Positions 1 through 8,235 of a DNA stretch of 64,000 nt are shown here, piece after piece; within the stretch, counting starts at the first letter, position 1; each line of letters opens with the position of its first letter. The notes under the pieces are model-generated. The model ran no database searches, was not told the DNA's origin, and saw only the letters and a program-made list of their open reading frames with translations. The translations under genes and the position numbers were made by a program. The stretch is from Pseudomonas moraviensis (GTDB lineage Bacteria > Pseudomonadota > Gammaproteobacteria > Pseudomonadales > Pseudomonadaceae). The stretch is from NCBI RefSeq assembly GCF_900105805.1, contig NZ_LT629788.1, positions 3,100,001 through 3,164,000 of the forward strand, read 5' to 3'.

Positions 1-182
1 CAGGCGAGGAAGAAGATCAAGCCCAGCACCAGCAGCAAACCGAACACCAGTTGCGTCAACTGCCCGGCCACGCCGCTGTTGACCATTGGCGCGGTGGCGG
101 CAGGCGCAGCAGTGGTTGCGCCCGGCTCGGCAGCCAGCACACTCAACGGCAATGCCAGCAGACCCCAGAGAAACCTTTTCAC
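1..182 (-). CDS. fliO: Flagellar export apparatus protein FliO (partial)
   Basis: FliO is a small membrane protein that helps assemble the FliP ring of the flagellar type III export gate. Only the first 60 codons are inside the window; the rest lies beyond position 1. The visible N-terminus starts at a GTG directly after the fliN stop. It reads as a short hydrophobic segment (MKRFLWGLLALPLSVLAAEP), an Ala/Thr/Pro-rich linker, and a second strongly hydrophobic stretch near residues 42-60 (LTQLVFGLLLVLGLIFFLA). This is the usual FliO layout. Gene order fliM-fliN-fliO supports the name. The GTG start is inferred from spacing. Confidence 0.85.
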   Translation of the reverse strand, partial: MKRFLWGLLALPLSVLAAEPGATTAAPAATAPMVNSGVAGQLTQLVFGLLLVLGLIFFLA

Positions 183-644
183 TCAGCGCAGCTTCTTGAT
201 GCGTTCGCTTGGGCTGATCACGTCGGTCAGGCGGATGCCGAACTTCTCGTTGACCACCACTACTTCGCCGTGGGCGATCAAGGTGCCGTTGACCAGCACG
301 TCGAGCGGCTCACCGGCCAGACGATCGAGCTCGATCACCGAACCCTGGTTGAGTTGCAGCAGGTTGCGGATGTTGATGTCGGTACTGCCGACTTCCATGG
401 AAATCGACACCGGAATGTCGAGGATCACGTCCAGGTTCGGACCGTCGAGGGTCACCGGATCGTTGTTCTTCGGCACGCTGCCGAACTCTTCCATCGGCAG
501 ACGGTTGGAGCTTGAAGTGCCGGCGTCGGCGGCCAGCAGTGCATCGATGTCAGCCTGGCCGGCGTCACCGGTTTCTTCCAGGGCCGCAGCCCATTCATCG
601 GCCAGTGCCTGATCGTCCTGCGCGTTCATATCGTCGTTCATCAT
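183..644 (-). CDS. fliN: Flagellar motor switch protein FliN
   Basis: FliN forms the lower part of the cytoplasmic C-ring with FliM, where it takes part in rotor switching and docks export substrates through FliH. The 153-residue product has an acidic, Ala-rich N-terminal half and a C-terminal SpoA domain from about residue 70. That domain shows LDVILDIPVSISMEVG, then LNQGSVIELDRLAGEPLDVLVNG, split here as two core strands, and it ends in FGIRLTDVISPSERIKKL. The start is the first of two adjacent ATGs behind a GAGGAC ribosome-binding site. It lies 52 bases after fliM in the fliLMNO run. Confidence 0.95.
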   Translation of the reverse strand: MMNDDMNAQDDQALADEWAAALEETGDAGQADIDALLAADAGTSSSNRLPMEEFGSVPKNNDPVTLDGPNLDVILDIPVSISMEVGSTDINIRNLLQLNQGSVIELDRLAGEPLDVLVNGTLIAHGEVVVVNEKFGIRLTDVISPSERIKKLR

Positions 645-696
645 GTGTCCTCGGCGGGCAACAATTCGGTTAAATACGGGGGTGAAAGGCGCCGCC

Positions 697-1665
697 TCAG
701 CGACGCTCGATCGGCTCGATCACTTGCAACGCGAGGTTGCCTTTGTGCGAGCCCATCTTGACCTTGAAGGCCGGCACGCCGTTGGCGCGCATGATCATGT
801 CTTCCGGCATCTCGACCGGGATCACATCACCCGGTTGCATGTGCAGGATGTCGCGCAGCTTCAACTGGCGGCGGGCCACGGTGGCACCGATGGGCACGTC
901 GACATCGAGCACGTCCTGGCGCAGGGCATTGACCCAGCGCTCGTCCTGATCGTCGAGGTCGGACTGGAAACCGGCGTCGAGCATTTCCCGCACCGGCTCG
1001 ATCATCGAGTACGGCATGGTCACGTGCAGGTCGCCGCCACCGCCATCGAGTTCGATGTGGAAGGTGGAGACGACAATTGCTTCGCTCGGGCCGACGATGT
1101 TGGCCATGGCCGGGTTCACTTCCGAGTTGATGTACTCGAAATTGACTTCCATGATCGCCTGCCAGGCTTCCTTCAGATCGACGAAGGCCTGCTCGAGAAC
1201 CATGCGCACCACGCGCAGTTCGGTCGGGGTGAATTCACGCCCTTCGATCTTGGCGTGACGGCCGTCGCCGCCGAAGAAGTTGTCCACCAGTTTGAACACC
1301 AGTTTGGCGTCGAGGATGAACAGCGCAGTGCCGCGCAGCGGTTTGATCTTGACCAGATTGAGGCTGGTCGGCACGTACAGCGAGTGCACGTATTCGCCGA
1401 ATTTCATCACCTGCACGCCACCGACGGCAACGTCCGCCGAGCGGCGCAGCATGTTGAACATGCTGATGCGGGTGTAGCGGGCGAAACGCTCGTTGATCAT
1501 TTCCAGCGTCGGCATGCGTCCACGGACGATGCGATCCTGGCTGGTCAGGTCGTAGCTTTTGACACTGCCGGGTTCGGCAGCATTATCGGTCTGTACCAGA
1601 CCATCATCGACGCCATGCAACAGCGCATCGATTTCATCCTGGGACAGCAGATCCTGCACGGCCAT
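697..1665 (-). CDS. fliM: Flagellar motor switch protein FliM
   Basis: FliM is the middle C-ring subunit that binds phospho-CheY and links FliG to FliN, setting rotation direction. The 322-residue protein begins with the CheY-binding N-terminal segment (LLSQDEIDALLHGV, residues 6-19). A CheC-like middle domain follows, with a GGxG region near KLVDNFFGGDGRH. The C-terminal SpoA domain includes LKLRDILHMQPGDVIPVEMP. Length is normal for the family. A good ribosome-binding site (AGGAAC, five bases before ATG) supports the start. It follows fliL by 9 bases and is surely co-transcribed with it. Confidence 0.96.
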   Translation of the reverse strand: MAVQDLLSQDEIDALLHGVDDGLVQTDNAAEPGSVKSYDLTSQDRIVRGRMPTLEMINERFARYTRISMFNMLRRSADVAVGGVQVMKFGEYVHSLYVPTSLNLVKIKPLRGTALFILDAKLVFKLVDNFFGGDGRHAKIEGREFTPTELRVVRMVLEQAFVDLKEAWQAIMEVNFEYINSEVNPAMANIVGPSEAIVVSTFHIELDGGGGDLHVTMPYSMIEPVREMLDAGFQSDLDDQDERWVNALRQDVLDVDVPIGATVARRQLKLRDILHMQPGDVIPVEMPEDMIMRANGVPAFKVKMGSHKGNLALQVIEPIERR

Positions 1666-1674
1666 GTCGTGTTC

Positions 1675-2178
1675 CTACTGCAGTACGAAATTAGTGAAAA
1701 GCAACTGTTCGATGACCACTTTGCCCAGTTCTTTCTGCGCCACTTCCTGGACGCTGGCGGTGGCCTTCTGGCGCAACATCTCCTGACCGACCGGGGTCGC
1801 CAGTGTGGCGAAATCCTGACCGGAGAAGAGCATCACCAGGTTGTTGCGGATAACCGGCATGTGCACTTTAAGCGCGTCCAGATCGGCCTGGTTACGCGCC
1901 AGCATGGTGATGCTCACCTGCATGTAGCGCTGACGGCCGTTCTGGTTGTAGTTGGCAACGAAGGCTGGCGCCATCGGCTCGAAAATCGCTGCCTGCTTGC
2001 CGACCGGCGCTGCTTCAGCGGCCTCGGCAGGCTTGCTCTGGGCGCCGTGCATGAAGAACCAGGTCGCCCCGACGGATGCACCAATGGCCACCAGCAACGC
2101 CAGCACGATCACGATGATCAGCTTGAGTTTGCCTTTGGTTGCGGGGTCTTTTACTGCTGCAGCTTCGCTCTTCGCCAT
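1675..2178 (-). CDS. fliL: Flagellar basal body-associated protein FliL
   Basis: FliL is a single-pass inner-membrane protein that surrounds the stator units and tunes motor torque. The 167-residue product has a cytoplasmic N-terminus rich in Lys and Ala, one membrane segment at about residues 19-41 (LIIVIVLALLVAIGASVGATW), split by my reading into one helix, and a periplasmic domain ending in LLFTNFVLQ. It heads the fliLMNO run and has its own RpoN promoter candidate 52 bases upstream. A REPIN separates it from fliK, so the two may be separate transcription units here. Confidence 0.94.
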   Translation of the reverse strand: MAKSEAAAVKDPATKGKLKLIIVIVLALLVAIGASVGATWFFMHGAQSKPAEAAEAAPVGKQAAIFEPMAPAFVANYNQNGRQRYMQVSITMLARNQADLDALKVHMPVIRNNLVMLFSGQDFATLATPVGQEMLRQKATASVQEVAQKELGKVVIEQLLFTNFVLQ

Positions 2179-2229
2179 GCCAATAATCCGTCACTAATCG
2201 GGGGTTTCACAGTCGCACGGCAAGGCAAG

Positions 2230-2245
2230 AGCAAGTGTTATGCCA
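2230..2245 (-). promoter_or_regulatory. RpoN (sigma-54) promoter candidate for fliL
   Basis: On the minus strand the sequence TGGCATAACACTTGCT fits the -24/-12 consensus TGGCAYGN4TTGCW, with GG and GC exactly ten bases apart. It lies about 52 bases before the fliL start. FleQ-activated RpoN promoters are the norm for middle flagellar operons of Pseudomonas. Confidence 0.7.
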
Positions 2246-2284
2246 GAAGTGTCGGAGGCTGAAGGGAGGGCGACATAAAACAAA

Positions 2285-2374
2285 TGTAGGAGTGAGCCTG
2301 CTCGCGATTGCGGTGTGTCAGTCAACGAGTCCGCTAACTGACACACCGCAATCGCGAGCAGGCTCACTCCTACA
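2285..2374. repeat. REPIN palindrome (GTAGGAGTGAGCCTGCTCGCG family)
   Basis: Two perfect inverted arms of 38 bases (2285-2322 and 2337-2374) flank a 14-base spacer. Each arm begins TGTAGGAGTGAGCCTGCTCG. The same arm recurs at 51782, 57013 and 61119, with a variant at 54601. This is the layout of Pseudomonas REPINs, which RAYT transposases mobilise. It lies just after the fliK stop and before the fliL promoter. Confidence 0.85.
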
Positions 2375-2392
2375 GGGGGGGGCTGTGCTTTA

Positions 2393-3760
2393 TCAGGCGT
2401 AATAGTCGACCGCGCTGGTGCCGATGACGCTGGTGGTCTGCGCCGCCACTTCAGCCACAGTGGCCGGTGCCAATTCTTCATCCGCCGAATCCAGACGCCC
2501 GCCGGCGGCGCTGGTGCGTCCGGTGTGGCCCTGCTGCGCCTGTTCCTGGCCTTGCTGGCCCTGCCAGCCACGGTTCTGGTCGGAGACGTTGACGTCGACC
2601 TGGCCCATGCCCTGCTGGTTGAACATGTCGCGCAGGCGATGCATCTGGCTGTCGAGCGCTTCACGCACGCTCGGGTGCGCGCTCATGAAGGTCACCTGGG
2701 TCTGCTGATCGGGAACCATGTTCACGCGGATATCCAGACGCCCCAGTTCAGCCGGTTGCAACTGAATATCGGCGGCCTTGAGGTTGACGCTGGACAGATA
2801 CATGACGCGGTTGACCACTTCTTCGGTCCAGCCGCTCTGGTGCATGGCGATCGGCTGATTGACCGGCAGCGCATTCGCGGTTTTTGGCGTAGCGGCCTGG
2901 GTCAGTGCCGCCAGACGGTTGGCGAAGTCGTCGACGCGGGTATCGCTGGTGGCTGATTTCAGATCCTTCAGACCATCATCGATCAGCCCGCTGAAGGCTT
3001 TTTCGCCACCTTGGCTGGTGCTGTCCTTGTCGGCCTGGACGTCGAGCATGCTGGCCATGCCGGCGGCAAAGTTCTGCGCAGCGGTCAGTTCGCCGTCGGC
3101 CTGAGCCTGAGCGGGAGAGGCTTTCGGTTGTGCCTGACTGGCGGCAGAAATATGCCCGCCCTGCTCCATCGCCATGCGCACGGCCGGCATCGAGTCGAGC
3201 GGGTCGGCCGAGGGATCGAAATCGCTGTCGGTAGCCGCCGGATCTTTGACCATGCCCGGCACAGCAGTCAATGCAGGTGTCTCAGTCTCCGGCTGGGCTG
3301 GCGCCGCGACTACCGGGGTTTGCACGACAGGCGCTGCGACCAATGGCTGGACGACTTGAGCCAGGGCTGGATCCAGCGCCGGGTCTACAGGCGCGGTATC
3401 GACCACAGGGGTTTGTACGGTTTCAGCGGTGTCATCGGCAGTGGCAGCTGCGTCGTCACTCGCCGCCGCTTTGTCCGCAGGCAACGCTTTGCCGCTATCG
3501 GCAACTGCTGGCTCGGGCGCGGCAGACTGATCTTTGCCGATATCCTTTTTGCCGCTGTTGTCAGCGACCTTGTCGCGTGCCGGTTTGACTGAATTATCGG
3601 CGCTGGCGGCAGGCTTGGCCGGCGCTTGATTGGCGAACACTTTGGCGAAGCTCGAAGCCTTGTCCCCGGCGTCTGCGGCCATTGCCGACGATTTGGCAGA
3701 GGCGGCTTGCGCCTTGGCCTGGGCGGCGGTCTGAAGAAGAATGTTGGGGGTCGCAGGCAT
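2393..3760 (-). CDS. fliK: Flagellar hook-length control protein FliK
   Basis: FliK is the secreted molecular ruler that stops hook growth and switches export specificity to filament-type substrates. The 455-residue product has a long low-complexity N-terminal region rich in Ala, Asp, Lys and Pro (about 1-290). The conserved C-terminal domain at about 320-405 shows VNLKAADIQLQPAELGRLDI and VTFMSAHPSVREALDSQMHR. A Gln-rich tail follows (GQQGQEQAQQGHTGR). The N-terminal region is poorly conserved in the family, so the assignment rests on the C-terminal domain and gene position. A sigma-54 promoter candidate lies 51 bases upstream. Confidence 0.92.
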   Translation of the reverse strand: MPATPNILLQTAAQAKAQAASAKSSAMAADAGDKASSFAKVFANQAPAKPAASADNSVKPARDKVADNSGKKDIGKDQSAAPEPAVADSGKALPADKAAASDDAAATADDTAETVQTPVVDTAPVDPALDPALAQVVQPLVAAPVVQTPVVAAPAQPETETPALTAVPGMVKDPAATDSDFDPSADPLDSMPAVRMAMEQGGHISAASQAQPKASPAQAQADGELTAAQNFAAGMASMLDVQADKDSTSQGGEKAFSGLIDDGLKDLKSATSDTRVDDFANRLAALTQAATPKTANALPVNQPIAMHQSGWTEEVVNRVMYLSSVNLKAADIQLQPAELGRLDIRVNMVPDQQTQVTFMSAHPSVREALDSQMHRLRDMFNQQGMGQVDVNVSDQNRGWQGQQGQEQAQQGHTGRTSAAGGRLDSADEELAPATVAEVAAQTTSVIGTSAVDYYA

Positions 3761-3810
3761 GACACGGTCTCCGCTGCACTGGGATCGTAGGTACAGTTGA
3801 GCAAGATGAC

Positions 3811-3826
3811 TGCAAGTGCCGGGCCA
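3811..3826 (-). promoter_or_regulatory. RpoN promoter candidate for fliK, inside an inverted repeat
   Basis: Minus-strand TGGCCCGGCACTTGCA matches TGGCACGN4TTGCA with one change in the -24 element and correct spacing. It forms one arm of a hairpin spanning 3812-3844, whose arms contain CAAGTGCC and GGCACTTG. The hptB terminator lies immediately upstream at 3846-3864. Confidence 0.6.
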
Positions 3827-3845
3827 GTTTGGCCAGGCACTTGCG

Positions 3846-3864
3846 AAAAACGCCGGAAGGCGGC
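3846..3864 (-). terminator. Intrinsic terminator after hptB
   Basis: Directly after the hptB stop the minus strand reads GCCGCCTTCCGGCGTTTTT, a short GC stem with a small loop followed by five T residues. It would end the hsbA-hsbR-hptB transcript just before the fliK promoter. Confidence 0.6.
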
Positions 3865-3865
3865 T

Positions 3866-4213
3866 TCAGTGGGTATGGGCGTGGTGCTTTTCGTCTTCGT
3901 ACACGGGGCGTACGTCGGCGAACTCGGAATGGATGTCGGCAACCAGCTGAGCGAGTGCTTCCGGGCTTTTGTCCTTGGCATTCGACTCAAGGTCCTGGCA
4001 CAACTCAGCGAGTCGAACCGCGCCCATATTGCAGGCGCTGCCTTTGAAACTGTGGGCACAACTCATTAGCTGATCGGCGTCTTTGGTTGCGCGCAAGTTG
4101 CTCAAGCGCTCCTCAGAGTCATTCAGAAAAGTATCCAGAAGCTCTGGATAATCGCCCTCCATTACCTCGCGCAAGGTATCGAGAACGTCGCGATCTACAT
4201 GTAGGTCAGTCAC
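3866..4213 (-). CDS. hptB: Histidine phosphotransfer protein HptB
   Basis: This is a 115-residue single-domain Hpt protein. It carries the phosphorylation motif AHSFKGSACNMGA with the phospho-accepting His at residue 54, in a four-helix layout typical of Hpt domains. In P. aeruginosa HptB passes phosphate from hybrid kinases to HsbR, which controls the partner switch through HsbA and so swarming, biofilm formation and Gac/Rsm output. It is downstream of hsbR (30-base gap) and hsbA in the same order as that module. The His-rich C-terminus (EDEKHHAHTH) is notable but has no known role. Confidence 0.9.
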   Translation of the reverse strand: MTDLHVDRDVLDTLREVMEGDYPELLDTFLNDSEERLSNLRATKDADQLMSCAHSFKGSACNMGAVRLAELCQDLESNAKDKSPEALAQLVADIHSEFADVRPVYEDEKHHAHTH

Positions 4214-4243
4214 TTGCTCACTCCTTGATCAAGAATGGGCGGA

Positions 4244-5947
4244 TTATGCCTCAATCTCCCAGAAAAACTCCACGCTGGCACTACGACCTTGGTCCGACCA
4301 GCTGGCGTTGTGTCCCAGTTGCCGGACCAGGCTGATGCCGCGTCCCGACAGGCGGACATTGTCCAGGGGCCGCTGCATGACCCGCGCCACATCGAAACCC
4401 TTGCCGCTGTCCTCGACCCGGATGACCAGACGCCCGCCCTCGCCTCGCGGTTGCACCTGCAGATGCACCCGCACGAAACCCTCCTGCAGCGCCTCCAGGC
4501 GTGCCGCACGCATTTCGTAGTAGCGGGCAAACCCGGCCGCATCGCGCTTGAGGCTGGAATCGAGCCCGAGCACGCCATGCTCCAGCGCATTGGAATACAA
4601 CTCGGCGAGTACGCTGTACATGGCTCCGCTTTGCGAGCGCAGGCCGTGCACCTCGAGCAACAACTGCAAGAGAAATGGCAGCGGATTGAAGCGCCTGAGC
4701 GTGGCACCGCGAAACTCGAAACTGGCCGACCAGTCCAGCGGGCACGACTGGCCGCTGTCCGAATACACCGGTGCCGCGCCGTGCGCCTGCGTCGACTCGA
4801 GCAGGCTGACCTCGACCATGCTCACGTCATCACGGGCCTGTCCGCGAAAATCGCGCAACGCCTGCTCGATGTCCTCGAACAGCCGATCCGGCTCGCTATT
4901 GGCGGCAAAGACCTGCTGCAAACGCTCGACACCGAACAACTGGTCATTGGCATCGCAGGTATCGATCACCCCGTCCGATAACAGAAACACCCGATCATCA
5001 ACGGCCATCGGATACACATCCGTGCGGTCATCGAAGGCCTGCGCACTGAGAATTCCCAACGGTAAATGCCGCGCCGGCAGCGGCACGCGCTCGCCACTCG
5101 CCATGCGGTGCAAGTAACCGTCGGGCATGCCGCCGTTCCACACCTCCACCGAGCGGCTCTGGAAGCTCAGACAGAGCAACGTGGCGCAGCAGAACATGTC
5201 CACCGGCAGGATGCGCTTGAGCTTGGCGTTCATCTCGCGCAGGGTTTCGGCCAGACCGTAGCCCTTGGCGGTCATGCCGTAGAACACTTCGGCCAGCGGC
5301 ATCGCGCCGACTGCCGCCGGCAAGCCATGCCCGGTGAAATCGCCGAGCATGACGTGCATGTCACCGGCCGGCGTGTAGGCCGCCAGCAACAAATCGCCGT
5401 TGAACAGTGCGTACGGCGATTGCAGGTAACGGATGTTCGGCGCACTCAGGCAGCCAGAATGCGCAACCTTGTCGAACACCGCTTTGGCCACGCGCTGTTC
5501 GTTGAGCAAATAGTCGTGATGTCTGGCGATCAAGTCGCGCTGCTGCAGAACCGTCGCCTGCAGCCGGCGCAATCGATCCATCGCCTTGATTTTGGCGGCC
5601 AGGATCACCTGGTTGTACGGCTTCGCCAGAAAATCGTCGCCGCCGGCCTCAAGACAACGGGCCAGCGCTTCGCTCTCGGTCAGCGAGGTAAGAAAAATGA
5701 TTGGCACCAGCGCTTCGCCCGCCAGCGCCTTGATCTGCCGCGCCGCTTCGAAGCCGTCCATCACCGGCATCAGCGCATCCATCAGCACCAGATCGGGTTG
5801 CTGCTTTTGGAACGTATCGACCGCTTCAGCACCGTTGGCGGCCGTCAGTACCTGATGGCCCTGACGACGGACGATGGTCGACAGCAGCAACCGGTCGGCG
5901 GCGCTGTCTTCGGCGATGAGAATGGTCAGCGGCTCTTGCGCCTGCAT
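4244..5947 (-). CDS. hsbR: Response regulator with PP2C phosphatase and kinase-like domains (HsbR)
   Basis: HsbR dephosphorylates or phosphorylates the anti-sigma antagonist HsbA depending on its receiver state. Reading from the ATG at 5947 gives 567 residues in three parts. The receiver domain carries DLVLMDALMPVMDGFE with the phospho-Asp near residue 57. A SpoIIE/PP2C-type phosphatase core contains GDFTGHGLPAAVGAMPLAEVF and DDRVFLLSDGVID. A C-terminal HATPase-like domain shows LYSNALEHGVLG and a late G box. A TTG three codons earlier overlaps the hsbA stop and is a possible alternative start. The gene is translationally close to hsbA and hptB. Confidence 0.88.
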   Translation of the reverse strand: MQAQEPLTILIAEDSAADRLLLSTIVRRQGHQVLTAANGAEAVDTFQKQQPDLVLMDALMPVMDGFEAARQIKALAGEALVPIIFLTSLTESEALARCLEAGGDDFLAKPYNQVILAAKIKAMDRLRRLQATVLQQRDLIARHHDYLLNEQRVAKAVFDKVAHSGCLSAPNIRYLQSPYALFNGDLLLAAYTPAGDMHVMLGDFTGHGLPAAVGAMPLAEVFYGMTAKGYGLAETLREMNAKLKRILPVDMFCCATLLCLSFQSRSVEVWNGGMPDGYLHRMASGERVPLPARHLPLGILSAQAFDDRTDVYPMAVDDRVFLLSDGVIDTCDANDQLFGVERLQQVFAANSEPDRLFEDIEQALRDFRGQARDDVSMVEVSLLESTQAHGAAPVYSDSGQSCPLDWSASFEFRGATLRRFNPLPFLLQLLLEVHGLRSQSGAMYSVLAELYSNALEHGVLGLDSSLKRDAAGFARYYEMRAARLEALQEGFVRVHLQVQPRGEGGRLVIRVEDSGKGFDVARVMQRPLDNVRLSGRGISLVRQLGHNASWSDQGRSASVEFFWEIEA

Positions 5948-5952
5948 GGGCG

Positions 5953-6258
5953 TCAACTGATGTCGAAGAGTTTGTCGAAGTTGGAAATCGCGAGGATTTT
6001 CTTCACATCGGTGCTGCTGTTGACGACGCGGATATCCGACTCGTCGCCACCCGCGTGATCACGCAGCAGAAGCAGCATGCCCAGCGCGGAGCTGTCGAGG
6101 TAGGTGGCCTCTTTGAGATCTACCACGATGGATTCGGGTTTCTTGTCGAGCCGCTCATACGACTCGCGAAACTCCTGATGGCGACCGAAATCGAAGCGCC
6201 CTTTGACCGAGATCGTCAGCTTCTGACCATCCGGTGATACTTGTGTAACGACTGACAT
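5953..6258 (-). CDS. hsbA: Anti-sigma factor antagonist HsbA (STAS domain)
   Basis: This 101-residue STAS-domain protein has the phosphorylatable serine motif TYLDSSALGML, with Ser56 matching the site known in P. aeruginosa HsbA. Depending on phosphorylation, HsbA binds the anti-sigma factor FlgM or a diguanylate cyclase, linking flagellar late-gene expression to surface behaviour. It is the first gene of the hsbA-hsbR-hptB module, which here is inserted between fliJ and fliK. The ribosome-binding site AAGGAAG precedes the ATG. Upstream there is a sigma-54 promoter candidate and a long palindrome. Confidence 0.9.
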   Translation of the reverse strand: MSVVTQVSPDGQKLTISVKGRFDFGRHQEFRESYERLDKKPESIVVDLKEATYLDSSALGMLLLLRDHAGGDESDIRVVNSSTDVKKILAISNFDKLFDIS

Positions 6259-6298
6259 TGACTGGCTTCCTTGTCATTGACGAACCTGTACAAGGTTT

Positions 6299-6314
6299 AG
6301 CAGCTGTCGGGCCT
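6299..6314 (-). promoter_or_regulatory. Possible RpoN promoter for hsbA
   Basis: Minus-strand AGGCCCGACAGCTGCT has GG and GC at the right spacing and nine of twelve consensus positions. It lies about 40 bases before hsbA and just after the fliJ-end palindrome. This is weaker than the fliL and fliE promoters. Confidence 0.4.
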
Positions 6315-6331
6315 CGGGGCAAGAAACAAGC

Positions 6332-6422
6332 AAAGATCAAAAGATCGCAGCCTTCGGCAGCTCCTACATTTGGAATGCATTCCCCTGTAGGAGCTGCCGA
6401 AGGCTGCGATCTTTTGATCTTT
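6332..6422. repeat. 37-bp perfect palindrome, AAGATCAAAAGATCGCAGCC family
   Basis: Two perfectly complementary 37-base arms (6332-6368 and 6386-6422) flank a 17-base spacer. The arm begins AAAGATCAAAAGATCGCAGC and ends in CTCCTACA. The palindrome overlaps the fliJ stop codon (6421-6423), so it probably also serves as the 3' hairpin of the fliE-J transcript. A relative with the same GATCGCAGCC core lies at 59340. Confidence 0.8.
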
Positions 6423-6870
6423 AGAAGGCATCACGCCGCGGCAAACGCTGCGACAGTTCATCCAGCAGCTTCTGCTCGCGTTTGTCCTCAAGGCGTTGCG
6501 CCTCTTCGCGATAACGTTGCACCAGCTTGCGTAGCCCTTCAACCCGGGCGAATGCCTGTTGCCATTCCTCACGCGCTTTGTCGAGCTTGTTCTGGTGCCA
6601 GACCAGGCTCTGCCGTTGCTGATCGACGGCGGTGTCGAGTTGCGCCAGAAAGCCCTGAAAACCCAGCAGCCACTGCCCGGTCACGCCGGTGCTGCCGCGC
6701 ACGATCCATTGCTGCGAGTAATCCAGACGAAAGGCATTGAGGTCGGCCAGTTTGCTTTCCGCAACTTTGACCTGACCCTGGAAATAGCCCAGTCGTTGCA
6801 CGGCGGCTTTTTCGGCCTTCTCGGCCATTTCCACCACCGGTGCCAGGCGCGCTGCTCGGCTGACGGCCAT
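6421..6870 (-). CDS. fliJ: Flagellar export protein FliJ
   Basis: FliJ is the central stalk-like coiled-coil protein of the export ATPase complex; it couples FliI to the gate protein FlhA and escorts chaperones. The 149-residue product is almost wholly helical and charged, for example EMAEKAEKAAVQRLGYFQ and VQRYREEAQRLEDKREQKL, as expected for the family. It follows fliI by 6 bases and ends the fliEFGHIJ operon. Its stop codon lies inside a long palindrome. Confidence 0.9.
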   Translation of the reverse strand: MAVSRAARLAPVVEMAEKAEKAAVQRLGYFQGQVKVAESKLADLNAFRLDYSQQWIVRGSTGVTGQWLLGFQGFLAQLDTAVDQQRQSLVWHQNKLDKAREEWQQAFARVEGLRKLVQRYREEAQRLEDKREQKLLDELSQRLPRRDAF

Positions 6871-6876
6871 GGCCGG

Positions 6877-8235
6877 TTACCCGCCCGCCGCTGGGGCGAA
6901 CAGGGTTTCCAGGTAGGCCTGGCTTTCACCCATGGTGATTTTGTCGTTGAGGCCCTGGCGCTGATACCTGACCAGTTGCGGCTGCAGGGAAATCGCCAGA
7001 TCGGTCTCGCGATCACCGCCGGCGACGTAAGCGCCGACGCTGATCAGATCGCGGCTCTGCTGATAGCGCGACCACAACTGCTTGAAGTACTGCGCACGCT
7101 GCATGTGCTCCGGCGAAACCACCGCCGGCATGACCCGGCTGATCGAGGCTTCGATGTCGATCGCCGGATAGTGACCTTCCTCAGCCAGGCGCCGCGACAG
7201 CACGATGTGGCCGTCGAGCACGCCCCGCGCCGAGTCGGCAATCGGATCCTGCTGGTCATCGCCTTCGGACAGAACGGTGTAGAACGCCGTGATCGAACCG
7301 CCGCCCTTCTCCGCGTTACCGGCGCGCTCCACCAGTTTCGGCAGTTTGGCGAACACCGAGGGCGGATAGCCTTTGGTCGCCGGCGGTTCGCCGATGGCCA
7401 AAGCGATTTCCCGCTGGGCCTGGGCGAAACGGGTCAGCGAGTCCATCAGCAGCAGAACGTTCTTGCCCTTGTCGCGGAAATACTCGGCGATGCGCGTGCA
7501 ATACATCGCCGCGCGCATACGCATCAACGGCGCATCGTCCGCTGGCGAGGCGACTACCACCGAACGCTTGAGGCCTTCCTCACCAAGGATGTGCTCGATG
7601 AATTCTTTAACTTCGCGACCACGTTCACCGATCAGGCCGACGACGATGATGTCGGCCTCGGTGAAGCGGGTCATCATGCCCAACAGCACGGATTTACCGA
7701 CACCGGTACCGGCGAACAGACCGAGACGCTGGCCACGGCCGACAGTCAGCAAACCGTTGATGCAACGGATGCCGACGTCCAGCGGCACGCTGATCGGGTC
7801 ACGGTTGAGCGGGTTGATTGTCGGGCCGTCCATCGGCACCCAGTCTTCGGCTTTCATGCCGCCCTTGCCGTCCAGCGCGCGGCCGGCGCCGTCGAGTACT
7901 CGGCCGAGCATGCTCATGCCCATCGGCAGCCGACCGGTGTCGGCCAGCGGCACCACGCGGGCGCCCGGGGCGATGCCGGCGACGCTGCCGACCGGCATCA
8001 GAAAGACTTTGCTGCCGGAGAAACCCATGACTTCCGCTTCCACCTGGGACGGGTGATAGCTGTCGTCATTGATCACCATGCAGCGGGTGCCCATGGCGGC
8101 GCGCAGCCCTTCGGCTTCCAGGGTCAGACCGACCATGCGCAGCAGTCGACCTTCAAGGATCGGCGCGCCGGCAATCTCGGTGGCCTCGGCGTAGGTGCTC
8201 AGGCGCTTGGCGAAGCTGGTGCGTTCAAGGCGCAT
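6877..8235 (-). CDS. fliI: Flagellum-specific ATPase FliI
   Basis: FliI is the export ATPase that unloads substrates from chaperones at the base of the flagellar secretion system. The 452-residue product shows the F1-beta-like fold: Walker A AGTGVGKS at residues 175-182, Walker B KNVLLLMDSLTRFAQAQ, and the catalytic-site stretch GLIGERGREVKEF. Length and motif order match the family. It overlaps fliH by 11 bases, which suggests translational coupling. Confidence 0.97.
   Translation of the reverse strand: MRLERTSFAKRLSTYAEATEIAGAPILEGRLLRMVGLTLEAEGLRAAMGTRCMVINDDSYHPSQVEAEVMGFSGSKVFLMPVGSVAGIAPGARVVPLADTGRLPMGMSMLGRVLDGAGRALDGKGGMKAEDWVPMDGPTINPLNRDPISVPLDVGIRCINGLLTVGRGQRLGLFAGTGVGKSVLLGMMTRFTEADIIVVGLIGERGREVKEFIEHILGEEGLKRSVVVASPADDAPLMRMRAAMYCTRIAEYFRDKGKNVLLLMDSLTRFAQAQREIALAIGEPPATKGYPPSVFAKLPKLVERAGNAEKGGGSITAFYTVLSEGDDQQDPIADSARGVLDGHIVLSRRLAEEGHYPAIDIEASISRVMPAVVSPEHMQRAQYFKQLWSRYQQSRDLISVGAYVAGGDRETDLAISLQPQLVRYQRQGLNDKITMGESQAYLETLFAPAAGG

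Noticed and set aside
643..2262. Long plus-strand open frame (539 codons) opposite fliM and fliL
   Set aside because: It is antisense to two clear flagellar genes, has repetitive His/Val/Gln composition typical of the reverse frame of GC-rich genes, and has no recognisable domain.
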